Notes: a model not told the origin generated them from the sequence alone. Shown: positions 43,461 through 53,078, counted from the stretch's first letter. The stretch is DNA of 64,000 nt from Muribaculaceae bacterium (GCA_022509205.1 JAFLTR010000002.1:1-64000), one strand, 5' to 3'. Numbers and translations are program-made.

Positions 43461-44735
43461 TTACTTATAATCTTTTATACACCTCACAGAAAAGGCATCT
43501 GCTTTTGAAGAAGCTGCAGAGGGCGAAACTGTTATCATTTCTTTTCCTGTCTGGTCTTTCACTTGAAATGCCAGCACCGCCATTGCACCCCCGGCGATTG
43601 AAGATGAAGGTGCATTGCTCCAATAATTACCCCACAAACCGCTCATGCTACCCATAAGCATTGCATAAGAACCATCGAAACGGGCTGCTGCAGGGAAAAA
43701 CAACGAGTTACCTTCATTAACTATAAAATGCCAGCCATAATTATAGTCATCCAGACTAATGATGCCGTCATCATTAATATCTTCTACATTGAAGTCTTCA
43801 AATGTCCAGGCATATCCACCGCTCTCTGTGAAAAAGGAGAATACATTTATGGGAGGTACACGCCAACCTGCTGGCGAAGGATCGTAACAAGTTTTTTCTC
43901 CTATGTAGATCGGAGTGTTTAATTTATCTTTTTCCTCACCACGCGGATTCCCCCATAAACTGTCGTCACTATTTTCAGGACTTAGCCAGTCTCTTGAAAC
44001 CGAGAACTGGGAGTAATTGGAAAGGCATACTGTTGGATGAGAAATAGAATATTCCATTGTGTTGTTTTCATTGTTGGCCCAGTCAGAATTTGTTATTTCA
44101 ATCTGATTCCCATTAATGTCATAAATAGGATGCCCTTTTGTGGATGTGTCGCCGGTTACAGTTGGAGAAGCCGGAAAAGGATCCTTCCTCCCCCATTGAT
44201 ATAACATTCCGTATGAATCAGCATCTCCGGGAGTGTTGTTCAGGGCTCCGATATTCATGTTCATTACTTCAAAACCGGTCTCCAAAGATACGGCTTCAAT
44301 TCTTTCCACCGGCATCCAGATATGCCAGCTCCATTCTATCTCATTCTTATCGTTTAGAACTGCAATTACAGCGTTACCTTCTGCCTTGGTTACCTCAAAT
44401 ACAACATAAGGAGTATCGCCATCTTCTAACTCTACATATTTTATCAATCCCTTTTCAGTCTGCCACAATAATTCGGCCCTGACCGGGGATATCTCCGGAG
44501 GAACCGGCAAGCCCTCACCTAGATTAAACTGATTATCGGCCTTGAATTTGTAAGTTCCGGATTGTTGCACTATATAACAGTTCGCCATCTCATCCGCACT
44601 CAGATTTATAACCTCTGCGGATGGTTGCTCCTCAGGATCCTCTTTCGGATCATCAATTTCTTTATTGTTATTGTCGCATGAAAAAAAGAGAAGAAATCCT
44701 GATAAAATTGTAAAACTATAAAATATTTTTTTCAT
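43461..44735 (-). CDS. Surface lipoprotein, FSUCC/major-paralogous-domain-like, with one dockerin/EF-hand-like loop
   Basis: 424 aa; lipobox LLFFSC; DINDDGIISLDDYN; C-terminal DAFSVRCIKD. Confidence 0.6.
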   Translation of the reverse strand: MKKIFYSFTILSGFLLFFSCDNNNKEIDDPKEDPEEQPSAEVINLSADEMANCYIVQQSGTYKFKADNQFNLGEGLPVPPEISPVRAELLWQTEKGLIKYVELEDGDTPYVVFEVTKAEGNAVIAVLNDKNEIEWSWHIWMPVERIEAVSLETGFEVMNMNIGALNNTPGDADSYGMLYQWGRKDPFPASPTVTGDTSTKGHPIYDINGNQIEITNSDWANNENNTMEYSISHPTVCLSNYSQFSVSRDWLSPENSDDSLWGNPRGEEKDKLNTPIYIGEKTCYDPSPAGWRVPPINVFSFFTESGGYAWTFEDFNVEDINDDGIISLDDYNYGWHFIVNEGNSLFFPAAARFDGSYAMLMGSMSGLWGNYWSNAPSSSIAGGAMAVLAFQVKDQTGKEMITVSPSAASSKADAFSVRCIKDYK

Positions 44736-44753
44736 CTTTTTATAAGATTTTTC

Positions 44754-46253
44754 TTAATTCCTTAATTTAAGTTTAACAACATTTTCTACATGATGGGTAT
44801 GGGGGAACATATCCACCGGCTGCACTTTCTCAACCTTATAGAGAGGATCAAGCAAAGCTATATCACGAGCCTGGGTGGCCGGATTACAGCTGACATAAAC
44901 GATTATCTCAGGCTTGGCTTTTAAAATTACATCCACTACATCTTCATGCATTCCGGCTCGTGGCGGATCCACTATCATGACATCCGGATGGCCATGTTTT
45001 TCTATAAACTTTTCGTTTAAGACGTCCTTCATATCTCCGGCATAGAATTCCGTGTTACCGATACCGTTGATCTCAGAATTTATCCTTGCATCCTTCACGG
45101 CATCCTCCACGTATTCTATTCCAATCACCTTTTGTGCCTGTTTCGCCACAAAATTGGCGATTGTTCCTGTCCCGGTATATAAGTCATAGACAATCGGCTT
45201 CCTCTCCAAGGTTTTCCCTTCTGTCAATCCGGCAAATTCGGCCGTTGTGCAGTATAATTTTTCGGCTTGTCTTGAGTTTGTCTGATAGAAGGATTTAGCA
45301 CTGATCCGGAATTTAAGATCTCCCATTTTTTCCTCAATATAGCCGGGGCCATGAAAAACATTGACTTCTTGATCTGCTATCGAATCGTTCACCTTACGGT
45401 TGATAACATAAACCAACGTTGTAATCTCCGGAAAGGTATTTTGAAGTTCTTTTAAGAAAGTTTCTATCCTTTCAATAGCATTTCCATTCTCATCTGCTGA
45501 ATCTCCAAACACCACGCATACCATTAGTTCCCCGGTAGTAACCGGTCTTATCATTAGGGTTCTCAATAATCCCTTGTTTCCTTTGATATCATAAAAAGCA
45601 GTGGTGGAGTCTCCGAGTTCCGCCCTCTCCTCCAGTTCAAGACCTTTCTCATATATAAAGTTACGAATCCGGTCACCGATCGAATCTTGCAAGTGGCATT
45701 TCTTGATATGCAACACTTTGTCGAAAGAGCCCGGTATATGGAAACCCACTGCATTACTGCCCTCTTCCACCTCTTTCTCTCCTCGGATTTCCTCCCAGCT
45801 TCTCCATCTTTTATTGGAGAATGTATATTCCATTTTGTTACGGTATTTCCACGTCTCCTCGGAGCCAAGAGTCATCGGTATTTCAGGTAATTCCACTTTT
45901 GCAATTCTTTCAAGGGCATCTACAACCTGCTGACGCTTGAATTTCAATTGCTCATCGTATGGAAGATGCTGCCATTTGCAACCGCCACAGACTCCAAAAT
46001 AGTCACACTTTGGAGTAATTCTCAAAGGTGAAGGGCTGACTATCTGAGTTATGCGTCCCTCGGCATAGCTATGTTTCTTCTTCTCTATCTTAACATCCAC
46101 TATATCGCCGGGCGCTCCATAGGGGATAAATATAACAATCGGATTTTCATCGGTATCCTTTAATTTCACCTTTGCGATTGCCTTTCCCTCGGCAGCCACT
46201 CCCGTGATTTCGATGCCTTTCAATTCCGGTAAATCCTTTCGTTTTCTTCCCAT
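44754..46253 (-). CDS. rlmD: 23S rRNA (uracil-5-)-methyltransferase (RlmD/TrmA family)
   Basis: TRAM domain, Cys cluster CDYFGVCGGCKWQHLPY, YDLYTGTGTIANF, VDPPRAGMHEDV, VYVSCNPATQARD. Start 46253 (MGRKRKDLPELKG) preferred; the ORF-track start at 46274 overlaps a -7-like box. Confidence 0.93.
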   Translation of the reverse strand: MGRKRKDLPELKGIEITGVAAEGKAIAKVKLKDTDENPIVIFIPYGAPGDIVDVKIEKKKHSYAEGRITQIVSPSPLRITPKCDYFGVCGGCKWQHLPYDEQLKFKRQQVVDALERIAKVELPEIPMTLGSEETWKYRNKMEYTFSNKRWRSWEEIRGEKEVEEGSNAVGFHIPGSFDKVLHIKKCHLQDSIGDRIRNFIYEKGLELEERAELGDSTTAFYDIKGNKGLLRTLMIRPVTTGELMVCVVFGDSADENGNAIERIETFLKELQNTFPEITTLVYVINRKVNDSIADQEVNVFHGPGYIEEKMGDLKFRISAKSFYQTNSRQAEKLYCTTAEFAGLTEGKTLERKPIVYDLYTGTGTIANFVAKQAQKVIGIEYVEDAVKDARINSEINGIGNTEFYAGDMKDVLNEKFIEKHGHPDVMIVDPPRAGMHEDVVDVILKAKPEIIVYVSCNPATQARDIALLDPLYKVEKVQPVDMFPHTHHVENVVKLKLRN

Positions 46254-46351
46254 ATAATCTGTTTTCGGATGCAAATTTACTCATTTTATAAAAAATTTAA
46301 AAATGTTTCTGATTTAGAATCCCTCGCTCCCATTTCGTTAGAATTAGCTTA

Positions 46352-46380
46352 TTGACCTGAATAAAAAATTTGTAAATTTG
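46352..46380 (+). promoter_or_regulatory. Putative promoter of the AlkD-like gene
   Basis: TTG 46352-46354, 18-bp spacer, TAAATTTG 46373-46380. Confidence 0.5.
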
Positions 46381-46428
46381 CCGGAAGAGGAAAATAGAAC
46401 TTTCTATGACATTTACAATAATAAAATT

Positions 46429-47157
46429 ATGACAGTTGCAGAACTCATCAATGAGGAAATGTCTTCTTTATATGATGCTAAACAGTCCGAGAATCTGAGT
46501 CGGTTCTTCAAGACCGGTAAAGGTCAATATGGCGAGGGAGATAAATTTCTTGGAATAAAAGTGCCTTTTACAAGAAGCGTTGTAAAGAAATATAGCAAGG
46601 TTGTCTCTTTGGAAGATATAGAAAATTTATTGGCTTCTCCATGGCATGAAATACGACTCGCAGGGTTTCTTCTTTTGCTGCAACTCTATAAAAGAAGTCT
46701 TAAAGAGAAAGACACGAAGAAAACGATTAACCTGGTGGATTTCTATCTTGCCAATATAGATAAAGGGAATAATTGGGATATGGTGGATCTTGTTTCGGAG
46801 TTTATTCTTGGAGACTGGATCTTAAGAAACCCCGGAAATGAAAAGATATTAATAAATTTAGCCGGGATGCAGGGATATCTTTGGCATCAAAGAGTAGCTA
46901 TTGTTTCAACCCACTTGCTTATTAAAGCGGGAAAATTTGAAACGACTTTTCAAATAGCTGAAAAATTTCTGACCCATCCTCATGATCTCATACATAAAGC
47001 CACAGGGTGGATGCTTCGTGAAGTTGGCAAAAGAGGCGGGAGACAAGAACTAATAACTTTTCTTGAAAAATATAAATCTGATATGCCAAGAACTATGCTC
47101 CGTTATGCTATTGAGAAATTCTCTGAGGAGGAACGGAAATATTTTATGAGAAAGTGA
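46429..47157 (+). CDS. DNA alkylation repair protein (AlkD-like HEAT repeat)
   Basis: GIKVPFTRSVVKKY, NNWDMVDLVSEFILGDW, THLLIKAGKFETTFQIAEKFLTHPHDLIHKATGWMLREVGKR; ATG at 46429 preferred to TTG 46378, which lies inside the -7 box. Confidence 0.9.
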   Translation: MTVAELINEEMSSLYDAKQSENLSRFFKTGKGQYGEGDKFLGIKVPFTRSVVKKYSKVVSLEDIENLLASPWHEIRLAGFLLLLQLYKRSLKEKDTKKTINLVDFYLANIDKGNNWDMVDLVSEFILGDWILRNPGNEKILINLAGMQGYLWHQRVAIVSTHLLIKAGKFETTFQIAEKFLTHPHDLIHKATGWMLREVGKRGGRQELITFLEKYKSDMPRTMLRYAIEKFSEEERKYFMRK

Positions 47158-47308
47158 ACTTATGATATTCTCAGATAATGTAGTTGGAAGAGACATGGAA
47201 TCGGCTGGTGAATGGAGAGGATGAATTTCAAGATGTTTGATGTTCCCCTTCCGATTTGATTGCAACCAAATTTTTTGGAAAAAGAATTAATTTTGCCAAA
47301 CAAAAGAA

Positions 47309-48631
47309 ATGATCATGGGAAAAACCTGCGGGAGAATTTTAGTTGTGGATGATAATTTGGGAGTAAGAAGGACTCTCAAGGTTATTTTGTCTCCTTACTT
47401 TGAAGAAATACATTCTATTGGATCTCCTACTGAAATTCTGTCTTCGATCGCTGAATATAAGCCTGATGTAGTTTTATTAGACATGAATTTTAAGGCAACT
47501 GTAAATTCCGGCAACGAAGGACTGTTTTATCTAAATGAAATTAAATCTAAATATCCTGGCATAGAGGTTGTGTTATTCACTGCTTACGGAGATATCCCTT
47601 TGGCAGTGGAAGGAATGAAAAAAGGTGCTTTCGATTTTATAGAGAAACCTTGGGATAACGAAAATCTGACTGAAACCCTGAAAAAAGCTGCAGCCAAAAG
47701 CCGATCGCAAAAGTCTTCTCCTTCCTCGGTTGATTCCATGTATTGGGGTAATTCTCCAAAAATTACTGAAATAAGGGAGGTCATAAATAAAGTTTCACCA
47801 ACCGATATATCTATTTTGATTACCGGAGAAAACGGTGTCGGCAAGGATATTGCAGCTAAAGAGATCTTTTCAAGGAGCCTAAGAAAAGATAAGCCTTATA
47901 TAGCGGTAGACATGGGTGCTATTACTGATTCATTACTCGAAAGCGAGCTTTTCGGACATGTGAGGGGCTCATTCACCGGTGCGGTCTCTGACCATAAAGG
48001 TAAATTTGAACAAGCCCAAGGTGGAACTTTATTTTTAGATGAAATTGGTAACCTGTCTTTGCCATCGCAAGCAAAACTTTTAAGAGCCATTCAAAATAGA
48101 GTAATCACAAAAGTCGGTGGAGACAAGGAAATACACGTTGATGTCAGAATAATCAGTGCAACAAACAAGGATTTGAAGAAAGAAGTTGCAGAAGGTCGGT
48201 TTCGCGAAGACTTGTTCTATAGACTTGCAGGATTTCAAATTGAAATGCCTGCATTAAGGGAAAGGAAGGAGGATATAATCGGGTTGGCAGATCATTTTCT
48301 TGAAATCTATTCAAAGAAATATCATAAGAACATTGAAAGTATAGAGATGGAAGCGCTGCTTTATCTGAAAGAACATCATTGGCCCGGAAATATCCGACAA
48401 ATGAAGCAGTTGATAGAGAAAGCTGTGATCTTCGCCGATGGAGACTCCTTGAAAATAGGAGATTTGAAAGCGGGCATATCTCCGGTCTATGAAAATGAAA
48501 AATCTCAGGATGAGAAAGAAATGATTGTAGAAGCATTATCCAAGACCGGAAGAAATATCAGCAAGGCTGCGAAGCTTCTTAATATGAGCCGACCTACCCT
48601 ATATTCCAAAATGAATAAATATAATCTTTGA
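47309..48631 (+). CDS. Sigma-54-dependent NtrC family response regulator (system 1)
   Basis: 440 aa; receiver domain (VVDDN, VLLDMNF), AAA+ (TGENGVGKDI, GSFTGA, GTLFLDEIGNL), Fis HTH (NISKAAKLLNMSRPTLYSKM). Confidence 0.95.
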   Translation: MIMGKTCGRILVVDDNLGVRRTLKVILSPYFEEIHSIGSPTEILSSIAEYKPDVVLLDMNFKATVNSGNEGLFYLNEIKSKYPGIEVVLFTAYGDIPLAVEGMKKGAFDFIEKPWDNENLTETLKKAAAKSRSQKSSPSSVDSMYWGNSPKITEIREVINKVSPTDISILITGENGVGKDIAAKEIFSRSLRKDKPYIAVDMGAITDSLLESELFGHVRGSFTGAVSDHKGKFEQAQGGTLFLDEIGNLSLPSQAKLLRAIQNRVITKVGGDKEIHVDVRIISATNKDLKKEVAEGRFREDLFYRLAGFQIEMPALRERKEDIIGLADHFLEIYSKKYHKNIESIEMEALLYLKEHHWPGNIRQMKQLIEKAVIFADGDSLKIGDLKAGISPVYENEKSQDEKEMIVEALSKTGRNISKAAKLLNMSRPTLYSKMNKYNL

Positions 48632-49500
48632 TGAATACCTGGATTTGGATAGCCATTGTGGCGGGAGTAGCTATAATCACAATTTTTGTTACTATAGCTA
48701 TGATCAAACACAAGACAGTCAGGAAAATCAATTATATGTTTGATGCCTTTGAGGATGGAGAAACCAATTTCAAATTCAGAGAGAAAGGCAACTTAAACAA
48801 ATCGTTGAACAGATTAAGGGGAATTTTTGAAAAGCAAAAGATTGCAAACGAACAAGAATCATGGACTAAACTTACCCGAGTTCTTACTCATGAAATCATG
48901 AATACGCTGGCTCCGGTCGTCAGCCTGACTGATTCCTTAAACAGAAATGAAAAAATTCTTGAAGATGAAGTTCTGAAAGAAAGTCTTGATATAATTTCGG
49001 ACTCATCGCACCACCTGATAGAATTTGTTAACACATATCGTCAGATAACGGGGATTGCCCGACCCGTAAGACAAAGAATAGATCTTAAGAAAGTCATAGA
49101 GAAAACTATAAAACTGCATGAACAGTTGCTTTCAGAGAAGAATGTTGAAACACTGACCGAATTTCCTGAAGAAGAAATTATAGTGTATGCAGATGAAATG
49201 CAACTGACTCAAGTGTGTCAGAATTTAATCAAGAATGCCTGGCAAGCGGATGCTTGCAATATTGAATTTCATTTAAAAAGATTGTCAGACGATTCTATAG
49301 TTTTATGGGTAAAAAATGATGGGCATCCGATACCTCTTGAGGCGCAGGAGCAAATCTTCATACCATTCTACACAACTAAAGAAGATGGCACAGGTATAGG
49401 TTTAAGCGTTTGCCGACAAATTATGAGATATCATAAAGGATCTATCGACTTATTGCGCAGTAATTCCACAGAAACCATCTTTGAGCTCTCTTTTATTTGA
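48631..49500 (+). CDS. Sensor histidine kinase (system 1), single N-terminal TM, no obvious sensor domain
   Basis: H-box LTHEIMNTLAPV, HATPase CQNLIKNAWQA, GTGIGLSVCRQIM; ATG 48631 overlaps the RR stop. Confidence 0.93.
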   Translation: MNTWIWIAIVAGVAIITIFVTIAMIKHKTVRKINYMFDAFEDGETNFKFREKGNLNKSLNRLRGIFEKQKIANEQESWTKLTRVLTHEIMNTLAPVVSLTDSLNRNEKILEDEVLKESLDIISDSSHHLIEFVNTYRQITGIARPVRQRIDLKKVIEKTIKLHEQLLSEKNVETLTEFPEEEIIVYADEMQLTQVCQNLIKNAWQADACNIEFHLKRLSDDSIVLWVKNDGHPIPLEAQEQIFIPFYTTKEDGTGIGLSVCRQIMRYHKGSIDLLRSNSTETIFELSFI

Positions 49501-49590
49501 ATCTGATTAAATGTAGTGGGTCTGGCTCCGGCATTATAAGTCAAAAATATAGAGCCTGAACTCATCAACTCATAAATATATGCAAATAGA

Positions 49591-49624
49591 TGTACGATGT
49601 CGGTCATTTGTCCGATATCGTACA
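49591..49624. promoter_or_regulatory. Palindromic enhancer-like site (candidate binding site of system 1 response regulator)
   Basis: tgtacgatgtcgg-N8-ccgatatcgtaca, 13-nt arms with one mismatch; centre about 87 bp upstream of the inferred TSS. Confidence 0.7.
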
Positions 49625-49668
49625 TTCTTTATTTTTAACTATATCCTGATAATTAAACGATTACATTA

Positions 49669-49685
49669 TTGGCACGCTCATTGTA
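49669..49685 (+). promoter_or_regulatory. Sigma-54 (-24/-12) promoter of exporter operon 1
   Basis: TTGGCACG-CTCA-TTGTA versus consensus TGGCACG-N4-TTGCW; operon encoded next to an NtrC-type activator. Confidence 0.82.
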
Positions 49686-49727
49686 TCCATAATGTTAAAA
49701 ATGACCATAAGTATCAGGCAAATTAAA

Positions 49728-50975
49728 ATGGATAGAGAATTAACAAAAGAGGAAAAGCGGAAAGAGTCATGGAAACTTTATCTAAGAATAGGGAGTGGCG
49801 TATTATTACTCGCCGTTATTATAATCTGTTTCTCCTTTTTTCTTGATGACAGTATCGATCAAAAAAATATTCGCACGGCAATAGCAGAAAAGGCTACATT
49901 GGAAAGCAGCGTATCGGCTACAGGAAAAATTGTACCACTTTATGAACAAACTATTGTTTCACCGGTGGCTACCAGAATTCTTGAAGTATACTGCGATGAA
50001 GGGGACTCTGTGGTGTCAGGCCAATCGTTATTAAGACTTGATCTTGAGTCTGCGGAAACAGAAAGGAGAAAATTAGCTGATGAAGTTTCCATGAAAAAAA
50101 TAGAATTAGAACAGACTTCCCTTAATACTGAAACTTATCTCACAGACCTCGAAATGAAAATCAAGACTAAGGAGATGGCTGTAGACCATCTGAAAGCGGA
50201 AGTGGAAAATGAGAAAAGGCTTGACAGTATCGGTAGTGGCACCGGCGACAAAATACGCGAGGCAGAACTTGCATACTCTACAGCTCAATTGGAACTCAGG
50301 CAATTAAAAACTCAATTAATGAATGAAAAGAAAACACATGCAGCTATTTATAGGAGCAAACAATTGGAAGAAAGCATTTCTCAAAGAAATCTTCTTGAAA
50401 TGGAACGCACTCTGGATGATGCTAAGGTCAAGGCGCCTAAAACCGGAACAGTGACCTATCTTAACAAAACTTTAGGCACAAGTATTGGCGCAGGAGAAAG
50501 GCTTGCGGTGGTTTCAGATCTTTCCCATTTTAAAATTTCGGCAGAAATTTCAGAAGGTAATGCGCCTAAAATCTCGATTGGTTCTGCTGTCAAGATAAGA
50601 TTCAATAAAAATACTTTAGAAGGTCATATCAGTAGTATTTCCCCGCAAAGTCAAAATGGAATGGTGGAATTTAACATTCTTTTAAATGATGACAGCGATA
50701 AGAGATTAAGATCAGGACTGAGAACCGAGTTAAATGTTGTCTATGATATTCACGATGATATTGTTAGAATACCGAACGGACAATTTTTTCAAGGTCCCGG
50801 CATCTATTCAATGTTTGTTAAGATATCACCCGATAAACTGGAAAGGCGTTCCGTAACACTTGGAGACAGTAATTTTGATTTTGTAGAAGTGAAAAGCGGC
50901 ATAAATCCCGGAGAAGAGGTAGTAATCACAGACATGTCTGATTATAAAGCGAAAAAGACTCTCACATTAAAATAA
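49728..50975 (+). CDS. HlyD/RND-type efflux periplasmic adaptor (exporter 1)
   Basis: N-terminal TM, VSATGKIVPLYEQTIVSPVATRILEVYCDEGDSVVSGQSLLRLD, coiled coil, VKAPKTGTVTYL; ATG 49728 chosen because the inferred TSS (~49695) lies past the ORF-track start 49692. Confidence 0.9.
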   Translation: MDRELTKEEKRKESWKLYLRIGSGVLLLAVIIICFSFFLDDSIDQKNIRTAIAEKATLESSVSATGKIVPLYEQTIVSPVATRILEVYCDEGDSVVSGQSLLRLDLESAETERRKLADEVSMKKIELEQTSLNTETYLTDLEMKIKTKEMAVDHLKAEVENEKRLDSIGSGTGDKIREAELAYSTAQLELRQLKTQLMNEKKTHAAIYRSKQLEESISQRNLLEMERTLDDAKVKAPKTGTVTYLNKTLGTSIGAGERLAVVSDLSHFKISAEISEGNAPKISIGSAVKIRFNKNTLEGHISSISPQSQNGMVEFNILLNDDSDKRLRSGLRTELNVVYDIHDDIVRIPNGQFFQGPGIYSMFVKISPDKLERRSVTLGDSNFDFVEVKSGINPGEEVVITDMSDYKAKKTLTLK

Positions 50976-51056
50976 GTAGTAAACCTACTTAGGTTTGGAT
51001 AAAATATATGGAATTTAATTTTTAACAACTGCTTAGACAAATAATCATCAATTTAT

Positions 51057-51731
51057 ATGGAAATAATCAAACTACAAGATGTAGCCAAAGTCTATCGAAC
51101 TAAGGAAATAGAGACGTTGGCCCTTGAAAATGTAAATCTGGAGATACGAAAAGGTGAATTCGTAAGCATAATGGGACCCTCTGGTTGTGGTAAATCTACC
51201 CTTCTCAATATCATCGGTCTTCTTGACAATCCCACCTCCGGTGAAGTCAGAATATTGGATGAATTAACCGTTTCTTTAAACGATTCCAAACTTTCCGCTT
51301 TCCGTAACGAAAATATCGGTTTTGTTTTTCAGAGTTTCCATCTTATTCCCTCTCTTAATGTCACGGAGAATGTTGCTCTTCCGTTGATCTACAGGTCCGG
51401 ATTATCACATAAAGAGCGCATCAGAAAAATCGAAGAAGTTCTGACCCGGCTTGGATTGAGCCACAGAATGCGTCATTTCCCCTCTCAACTTTCAGGAGGT
51501 CAATGCCAACGAGTAGCTATTGCAAGAGCTATCGTGGGAGATCCCAAAATAATACTTGCCGACGAGCCTACAGGTAATCTTGATTCCAAAATGGGTCAGG
51601 AAGTTATGGATATTCTCCATCAGCTAAATAAAGAAGATGGGAAAACTATCGTTATGGTGACTCATAATGAACATCAGGCCCGAGAAACCGACCGCATCAT
51701 CAGATTTTTTGATGGGCGCCAAGTGGGCTAA
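51057..51731 (+). CDS. MacB/LolD-type ABC transporter ATP-binding protein (exporter 1)
   Basis: 224 aa; [45 protein letters not shown]. Confidence 0.97.
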   Translation: MEIIKLQDVAKVYRTKEIETLALENVNLEIRKGEFVSIMGPSGCGKSTLLNIIGLLDNPTSGEVRILDELTVSLNDSKLSAFRNENIGFVFQSFHLIPSLNVTENVALPLIYRSGLSHKERIRKIEEVLTRLGLSHRMRHFPSQLSGGQCQRVAIARAIVGDPKIILADEPTGNLDSKMGQEVMDILHQLNKEDGKTIVMVTHNEHQARETDRIIRFFDGRQVG

Positions 51732-51775
51732 ACTTTAAGGGTATCACAACTTCTTAAGCTAAAATTTTCCCAATC

Positions 51776-53068
51776 ATGAACTATATAAAACAATTATTAT
51801 ATGAACTCCGGAATCAGAAGCTGGTGACTTGGGTCAGTATTTCCGGGACAGCTCTTGCAATCTTCCTTATTATGGCCACTTTCATGGCAGATAAAATAAC
51901 CAATGTCAGTATAGCTCCCGAATCAAACCGTGACAGGATCTTAAAAGGTCAGAACATTGATTTCCATTCTCAAGACGGTTCCAGCGGTAGCGGGTGGGGC
52001 ATAGATTATAATCTGGCTAAGAGACTCTACGAAAATCTCGATGGGGTGGAAAGATTATCCTTTATCGCTTATACCTGGAATCCGTATGATGTGGGATTGC
52101 CAAAACAAAACACCATTACTGCCCAGGGCCTGGAAGTGGATGATGAATTCTGGAAGATATATGACTACAAATTTATTTCAGGATCGCCATTTGAGAAAGC
52201 CGAAATTGAAGCAGAAAAAAATTTAGCCATCATAACAGAAAGCACGGCACGTGATCTTTTTAAAGAAACCGATGTGGCAGGAAGAGATATCGATATTGAT
52301 GGACAACCCTACCAAATCAAAGGTGTGGTGGAAGATTCTTTTCCATTGCTTCCGGATGGCACAGTCAAGGTTTTCACCAATTTTTCAAAAAAAGGGTTTG
52401 AAACAAGTTTTGGTGACGGTTTTTTTGGTAAAAGCTCAGTGAGACTATTGCTCGAACCCGGTGTTGATCCTGAAAAGGTGAAACAACAGGTTGAAAAGAG
52501 ATATGCAGATATCAACAGAGAGATTGCTCCGGAAGGAAATGAATTGAAATATCACATGCAACCCTATACCTCTGCTGAGATGAGTTCCGGATCTTTTGGA
52601 AGTAACAATGATCCACAACTCAAATACAAAACGCGACTGAAAGCCCTTATCTATATCATTCTTCTTTTGTTGCCTGCCATCAATCTTAGCAGCATGACTC
52701 AAAGCCGGCTTCAAAAAAGAATCTCGGAAATTGGTGTCAGAAGAGCCTTTGGGGCGAAAAGGAGGGTTATAATCTTCCAAATTTTCACAGAAAATCTAAT
52801 TTTATCTTTTGTAGGAGGAGTGATAGGATTAGGATTAAGCTTGATCTTTATTGCATTTCTAAGCGGTTATTTTGTTTCCGTGACAGATTTAGATTTTAAC
52901 GCAATAACCACATTCAATCTCTCACCGGTGATCTGGCAAATTTTTGATTTCTCAGTTTTCTTCATAGCCTTCGGGTCCTGCTTCGTTTTAAATCTTCTTA
53001 GTGCTTTTGTACCAGCCTGGAGAGCCTCGGCTGTAGAGCCCGCAGTAGCTATTTCAAAAACCCGTTAA
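51776..53068 (+). CDS. FtsX/MacB-type ABC transporter permease A (exporter 1)
   Basis: 430 aa; N-terminal TM, large periplasmic domain, RISEIGVRRAFGAKRR, three C-terminal TMs. Confidence 0.92.
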   Translation: MNYIKQLLYELRNQKLVTWVSISGTALAIFLIMATFMADKITNVSIAPESNRDRILKGQNIDFHSQDGSSGSGWGIDYNLAKRLYENLDGVERLSFIAYTWNPYDVGLPKQNTITAQGLEVDDEFWKIYDYKFISGSPFEKAEIEAEKNLAIITESTARDLFKETDVAGRDIDIDGQPYQIKGVVEDSFPLLPDGTVKVFTNFSKKGFETSFGDGFFGKSSVRLLLEPGVDPEKVKQQVEKRYADINREIAPEGNELKYHMQPYTSAEMSSGSFGSNNDPQLKYKTRLKALIYIILLLLPAINLSSMTQSRLQKRISEIGVRRAFGAKRRVIIFQIFTENLILSFVGGVIGLGLSLIFIAFLSGYFVSVTDLDFNAITTFNLSPVIWQIFDFSVFFIAFGSCFVLNLLSAFVPAWRASAVEPAVAISKTR

Positions 53069-53078
53069 TCTAAAAAAT

